A DNA stretch of 15,575 nucleotides from JBAXTZ01 sp037129925 (GTDB taxonomy: Bacteria > Bacillota > Negativicutes > JBAXTZ01), in NCBI GenBank assembly GCA_037129925.1, contig JBAXTZ010000061.1:1-15575 (forward strand). The letters run 5' to 3'. The number at the start of each line of letters is the position of its first letter. Position 1 is the first letter of the stretch. The translations under genes were made by a program, and so were the position numbers. The notes below the pieces were generated by a model. That model was not told the origin of the DNA and did no database searches. It was given only the letters and a program-made list of their open reading frames with translations. Of the stretch, positions 12,294 through 15,575 are shown in pieces.

Positions 12294-14192
12294 ATGAATA
12301 AAAAATTGCTACTAAACCTCCCGCTGATTTTTGTTTTTTTCTTGTTTTCAACTATCGGCTATGCCGACGATTTTTCCGTATCAACTGAATTCAAAAACAT
12401 CCAGGACATTTGGACAGAAGAATATAGCGCCGAGTTTCCGGTAGACGAGACTACCCAGGCTCAGCCGCGTATCACCGCACTCACGGATTTGCAGTATCAG
12501 TTTTCTGCGTCTGACCAGCAAACCATTCTTACAGCGCTACTGGCGATAAACTCTCAAAACGGAAATGCCAGCACGGCAAAATTGTTGGCCAACTATGGTT
12601 TTAAAAATGAAAATAGCGGTGTGGATTTTATCAACGTATATTCCAAGCTAACTGGCAAAAAACTGCAAATATTTGTCGTTTTCCAAAATTTGTTGCCGGA
12701 TAATATTACCCGGTTTGTAGCCGATTGTGGCGCTCCGGTTCGCTATATGGATTTTGACGATGCCGTTCACAACTATTTTTCAGCAGTTGCCGAGCCGGCA
12801 ATGCAAAAAAGTAAGCTGTATAGTCTTTGTCAAACCGCCAAAGCAGATGTCAACGTGCAACTGACTTTTTGCGGCGCGCAGTTTGGCGGCGGTTTCGCCT
12901 TAATCGCCGGCGCAATTGCCAGCCGTAATTTTGGAATACCGCAACAGCAATTAAACGTTATTCAATTTGCCGCGCCATCAATTGCCGGCAAGGGTTTTGC
13001 CGATACGATTACCGGCAAACTCAACGTAATTAATTTAATTCGCCCCAATGACCCGTTAGCGCTTACAATGAATTCAGTTAACTTTTATCCTGTGGGTAAA
13101 ATCGTTACCGTCCCTTGCGAATACACCAATGTTCTGGACAACAGTAGCCTCTATCAAACAGTTGCCGGCAAAATATGCGCGAATTTCATTGCTGATGTCT
13201 GGAATGTCGAACAGCCCCAAACCCCCTTTGACACTACAATCATGCCGCTGCAGCCCGCAGTGGCTCATACCAAAGCTGATCTGACCAACATCAACAGTCA
13301 GCAGTATTTATTTTTGGGTGGCTTAACAGCCGGCGCGGCTATGGCGGTTTATAACGATAATTATGTCCCGTTTGCAAATCATCTGGTTAAACATGATTTT
13401 AATCTTAGCCGTTTTAACGGAAAAAGTATTTACCAAACGCCAACCGCCGCCCTGCCGGTAACAACTTTTTCAACAATTTACAGTAAGCGATTAGATACCG
13501 ACGGCAAGCACTACTATATTATCGGCATCGGTGTCAGTCAACTGGATCTTATTAACCGGCTGGATAAAGATTTCGTCGTCGAATCGCCAATTTTCGGCAA
13601 CATGATAAAGCCAATTGCCGATGATTTAAACCAATTACTAAAAGATCCGGTATTTAGCGCTTTTGTCGAATCGTTGAAGAGCGACAAGGATAGTCGCGTC
13701 TTAATCAGCGGTTTTGGCAGCGGCGGTAGCTATGCTACCTATCTGGCGGCATTGATTGCCAGTGACCAAAAAGTTGAAGCCGGGCATATTCGTCTGGTTA
13801 CAGCTGGCGATTGGGCAGCAATCAGTCCGAAAATGCAAACTATGCTGACAGAAAAAGTCCGGGCGTTTCGAGTGGCAAACTACCGCGATGTAATCCCGCA
13901 GCTGGGGGAATATGCCTCGAATAAAACTGTGTTGCAAACTCCGTTATTTATGCCGCAAAATGGCGACCTGGTTGCGCTTGTCCCCGGTTACGTTGCCAAT
14001 TACACGCTTGCGGAACATAATTATGCAAAATACATTGGGATGATTCTAAAAAACAGTAACGCCTATATCGCCCGCTGGAACGAGGAAATATGGTTACGGC
14101 AACAGGCAAAGCTCGCCACTGAGGTCAAACAACAGGAAACCAAGACAGCGGAGCGGATGATTTGCGTAACGAACCCCTGTGATCCCTGGTGA
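12294..14192 (+). CDS. Exported protein with two tandem degenerate class-3-lipase-like domains
   Basis: This 632-residue protein starts at ATG 12294 (AGGAG 6 nt upstream) and has a signal peptide of about 24 residues ending GYA. The rest looks like two alpha/beta-hydrolase halves related to lipase class 3. Half one has strand LQIFVVFQN (~124-132), elbow TFCGAQFGGGFALIAGA (~191-207), NVIQFAAPSIAGKGFAD, then LIRPNDPLAL with Asp253. Half two has HYYIIGIGVSQLD (~406-418), elbow LISGFGSGGSYATYLAALIA (~470-489), RLVTAGDWA, NYRDVIPQLG with Asp532, and His575 (AEHNY). Active lipases have GHSLGG; here the nucleophile position is Gln196 and Gly475, so both halves seem to lack the catalytic serine. Only Ser476, one place off, is near. 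The tail holds a CVTNPC motif. I infer a non-enzymatic or altered role outside the cytoplasm. I do not recognise a named family. The MFS gene follows after 13 nt. Confidence 0.82.
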   Translation: MNKKLLLNLPLIFVFFLFSTIGYADDFSVSTEFKNIQDIWTEEYSAEFPVDETTQAQPRITALTDLQYQFSASDQQTILTALLAINSQNGNASTAKLLANYGFKNENSGVDFINVYSKLTGKKLQIFVVFQNLLPDNITRFVADCGAPVRYMDFDDAVHNYFSAVAEPAMQKSKLYSLCQTAKADVNVQLTFCGAQFGGGFALIAGAIASRNFGIPQQQLNVIQFAAPSIAGKGFADTITGKLNVINLIRPNDPLALTMNSVNFYPVGKIVTVPCEYTNVLDNSSLYQTVAGKICANFIADVWNVEQPQTPFDTTIMPLQPAVAHTKADLTNINSQQYLFLGGLTAGAAMAVYNDNYVPFANHLVKHDFNLSRFNGKSIYQTPTAALPVTTFSTIYSKRLDTDGKHYYIIGIGVSQLDLINRLDKDFVVESPIFGNMIKPIADDLNQLLKDPVFSAFVESLKSDKDSRVLISGFGSGGSYATYLAALIASDQKVEAGHIRLVTAGDWAAISPKMQTMLTEKVRAFRVANYRDVIPQLGEYASNKTVLQTPLFMPQNGDLVALVPGYVANYTLAEHNYAKYIGMILKNSNAYIARWNEEIWLRQQAKLATEVKQQETKTAERMICVTNPCDPW

Positions 14193-14205
14193 GGTTAAAT
14201 AATAT

Positions 14206-15480
14206 ATGGTGGTAATTATGAAAGACAACATTCCCTGGTTCAAAGATTATCGCTGGACGATTATCAGCATCATGCTATTGGGTTCAGTAATGAACTACCT
14301 CGACCGGGTAAATCTAAGCATCGCCAACACGACAATTGCCGGGGAATTTGGATTTAGTTCGGTGCAAATGGGCTGGTTGTTATCGGCATTTGCGATTTCC
14401 TATATGTGGACTAACTTGCCGATGGGTTGGCTGGTCGACAAATGGGGGTTGGGCAAGATTTTTTTGTGGTCAACATTGGCTTGGTCAGTTGCCACCGTCG
14501 CCGGCGGATTTGTTCAAGGTTTTATTTCGCTGTTTTTGCTACGGATACTATTGGGTATCGCTGAAGCGCCGTTTTTTATCTGTGCCGGCAAAGTCACCCA
14601 ATTGTATTTCGCTGAAAAAGAGCGCGGTTTGGCGGCGTCAGTTGTAAATATGGGACCGAAAATTGCCAACGGCTTTGCTCCGCCATTAATTACCTACATG
14701 ATGTTGTTTATGGGTTGGCGGGGAATGTTTATCGGGCTGGGACTTTTCGGCATCATTATCGCTGTGCTATGGTTGATCTATTATCGCGGTGACAGCTATC
14801 ATCCGGCACTGGCTCCGGTTCAACACACAGAACATACGCAAGTCAATAATTTTCGCTTTGCAAAACTATTATGGCACCCGACTACAATTTGGTTAAACCT
14901 TGGCAATATTGGCACCAGTTATGTGTTTTGGTTGTATTTCACCTGGTTGCCAACCTATCTAACCAAAGACCGGGGCATGTCACTTACTACCGCCGGTTGG
15001 GTGGCAGCAATTCCCTTTTTAGCCGGAGTGTTGGCGGTACCAGTGGGCGGCTGGATTTCCGATAAACTAATCCGGAGCGGCATGTCTACAATTAAAGCCC
15101 GACTGGTTCCAACCGTGGCCGGTTCACTCTTGGCGGCAGTTGCTGTTATACCGGTCAACTACGTTTCAAGCACCACCGTAGCTGTCGCGCTGGTAACTTT
15201 GAGTTTATTCGCCGGCGCGCTGCGGGTCGGTGTGTTATGGGCTCTAGTCGGTGATATTTCGCCACGCGCCGCTGTGGGAACGCTAGGTGGAATTCAAAAC
15301 TCCGCCAGTTTTATCGGTGGCGCGTTAGCGCCGCTTGGTACCGGCTATATCATCGCTTATACAGGTTCTTATGATTTAGTTTTCGTGGTAAGCGGTGTGC
15401 TGTGCGCAATCAGCGCAATCTGTTACGCGATGATCAAGCGCCCGATAATTTCTTCAGAAATAACTCGCTCCGCTACTTGA
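14206..15480 (+). CDS. MFS transporter, anion:cation symporter (ACS) family
   Basis: The 424-residue inner-membrane protein has about 12 hydrophobic segments. MNYLDRVNLSIANTTI (29-44, with Asp33-Arg34 in helix 1) and MGWLVDKWGLGKIF (73-86, the MFS loop 2-3 motif) place it in the ACS family (hexuronate, glucarate/galactarate and related organic anion carriers driven by protons or sodium). GIAEAPFFICAGK in helix 4 and GGWISDKLIRSG in the mid loop agree. The exact substrate is not visible. The start could be ATG 14206 (GAGG 11 nt before) or ATG 14218 (GGTGG 5 nt before); the second gives the more typical MKDN start. It follows the pseudo-lipase gene by 13 nt with no terminator between, so the two are probably co-transcribed. 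Its stop codon overlaps the -35 box of the tRNA-Leu promoter. Confidence 0.93.
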   Translation: MVVIMKDNIPWFKDYRWTIISIMLLGSVMNYLDRVNLSIANTTIAGEFGFSSVQMGWLLSAFAISYMWTNLPMGWLVDKWGLGKIFLWSTLAWSVATVAGGFVQGFISLFLLRILLGIAEAPFFICAGKVTQLYFAEKERGLAASVVNMGPKIANGFAPPLITYMMLFMGWRGMFIGLGLFGIIIAVLWLIYYRGDSYHPALAPVQHTEHTQVNNFRFAKLLWHPTTIWLNLGNIGTSYVFWLYFTWLPTYLTKDRGMSLTTAGWVAAIPFLAGVLAVPVGGWISDKLIRSGMSTIKARLVPTVAGSLLAAVAVIPVNYVSSTTVAVALVTLSLFAGALRVGVLWALVGDISPRAAVGTLGGIQNSASFIGGALAPLGTGYIIAYTGSYDLVFVVSGVLCAISAICYAMIKRPIISSEITRSAT

Positions 15481-15505
15481 CGTAAAAAAACGACTGTGCT
15501 ATCAT
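15477..15505 (+). promoter_or_regulatory. Promoter of tRNA-Leu, overlapping the MFS stop codon
   Basis: TTGACG (15477-15482), a 17-nt spacer and TATCAT (15500-15505) make a near-consensus sigma-A promoter. The -35 box contains the TGA stop of the MFS gene. RNA would start near 15512, about 10 nt before the mature tRNA. No terminator separates the MFS gene from the tRNA. Confidence 0.8.
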
Positions 15506-15521
15506 AACAAGGCTGTTACCT

Positions 15522-15575
15522 GCGGTCGTGGCGGAACGGCAGACGCGCTAGCCTCAGGAGCTAGTGGGGGCAACC
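15522..15575 (+). tRNA. tRNA-Leu (anticodon CAG), 3' part beyond the window
   Basis: The sequence starts GCGGTCG-TG-GCGG, typical of a bacterial leucine tRNA with a long D-loop. The anticodon stem CTAGC/GCTAG encloses loop CTCAGGA, anticodon CAG. The window ends inside the long variable arm (GGGGGCAACC), so the T-arm and acceptor 3' strand are not visible. The class-II variable arm and CAG anticodon make tRNA-Leu for CUG codons clear. Confidence 0.92.

Overview
The window looks like chromosome of a Bacillota (Firmicutes) bacterium, most likely a Clostridia or Negativicutes member. This rests on strong GGAGG-type ribosome binding sites, GTG and TTG starts, sigma-A-type promoters, and gene neighbours known from that phylum: nudF-xerD-deoB, rarA, and a stand-alone butyrate kinase. 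Genus cannot be read from the sequence, and nothing here looks like a phage, plasmid or transposon.

Layout. From about 12.1 kb down to 1 everything is on the minus strand. Transcription probably starts at a strong promoter (12131-12158), passes through a ~180-nt structured RNA (candidate 6S RNA, or a structured leader), and continues into a tightly packed series: type-B carboxylesterase, DUF3502 solute-binding lipoprotein, threonine aldolase, rarA, butyrate kinase, a small P-loop ATPase, nudF (ADP-ribose pyrophosphatase), xerD and deoB. Several genes are 3-16 nt apart, and some ribosome binding sites lie inside the preceding stop region, so translation is likely coupled. Next come a small membrane zinc-ribbon protein with its own promoter, a tRNA-Arg(CCG) 4 nt behind it and a strong intrinsic terminator. 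An exported choloylglycine-hydrolase-family enzyme with its own promoter follows, then the start of a DhaL-type kinase gene that is frameshifted and runs off the window.

From 12.2 kb rightwards genes are on the plus strand: a promoter, an exported protein built from two degenerate class-3-lipase-like domains, an MFS transporter of the anion:cation symporter type 13 nt later, and a tRNA-Leu(CAG) with its own promoter, cut by the window end.

Function. The minus-strand series mixes housekeeping (RarA, XerD, NudF, DeoB) with catabolism (Buk, threonine aldolase, esterase, binding protein); it is not one obvious pathway. The least ordinary items are the double pseudo-lipase, the structured RNA, a pair of G-rich repeats in opposite orientation (one at the deoB 3' end, one in the nudF leader), and the frameshifted DhaL gene. 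I do not see a clear new defence or mobile system.
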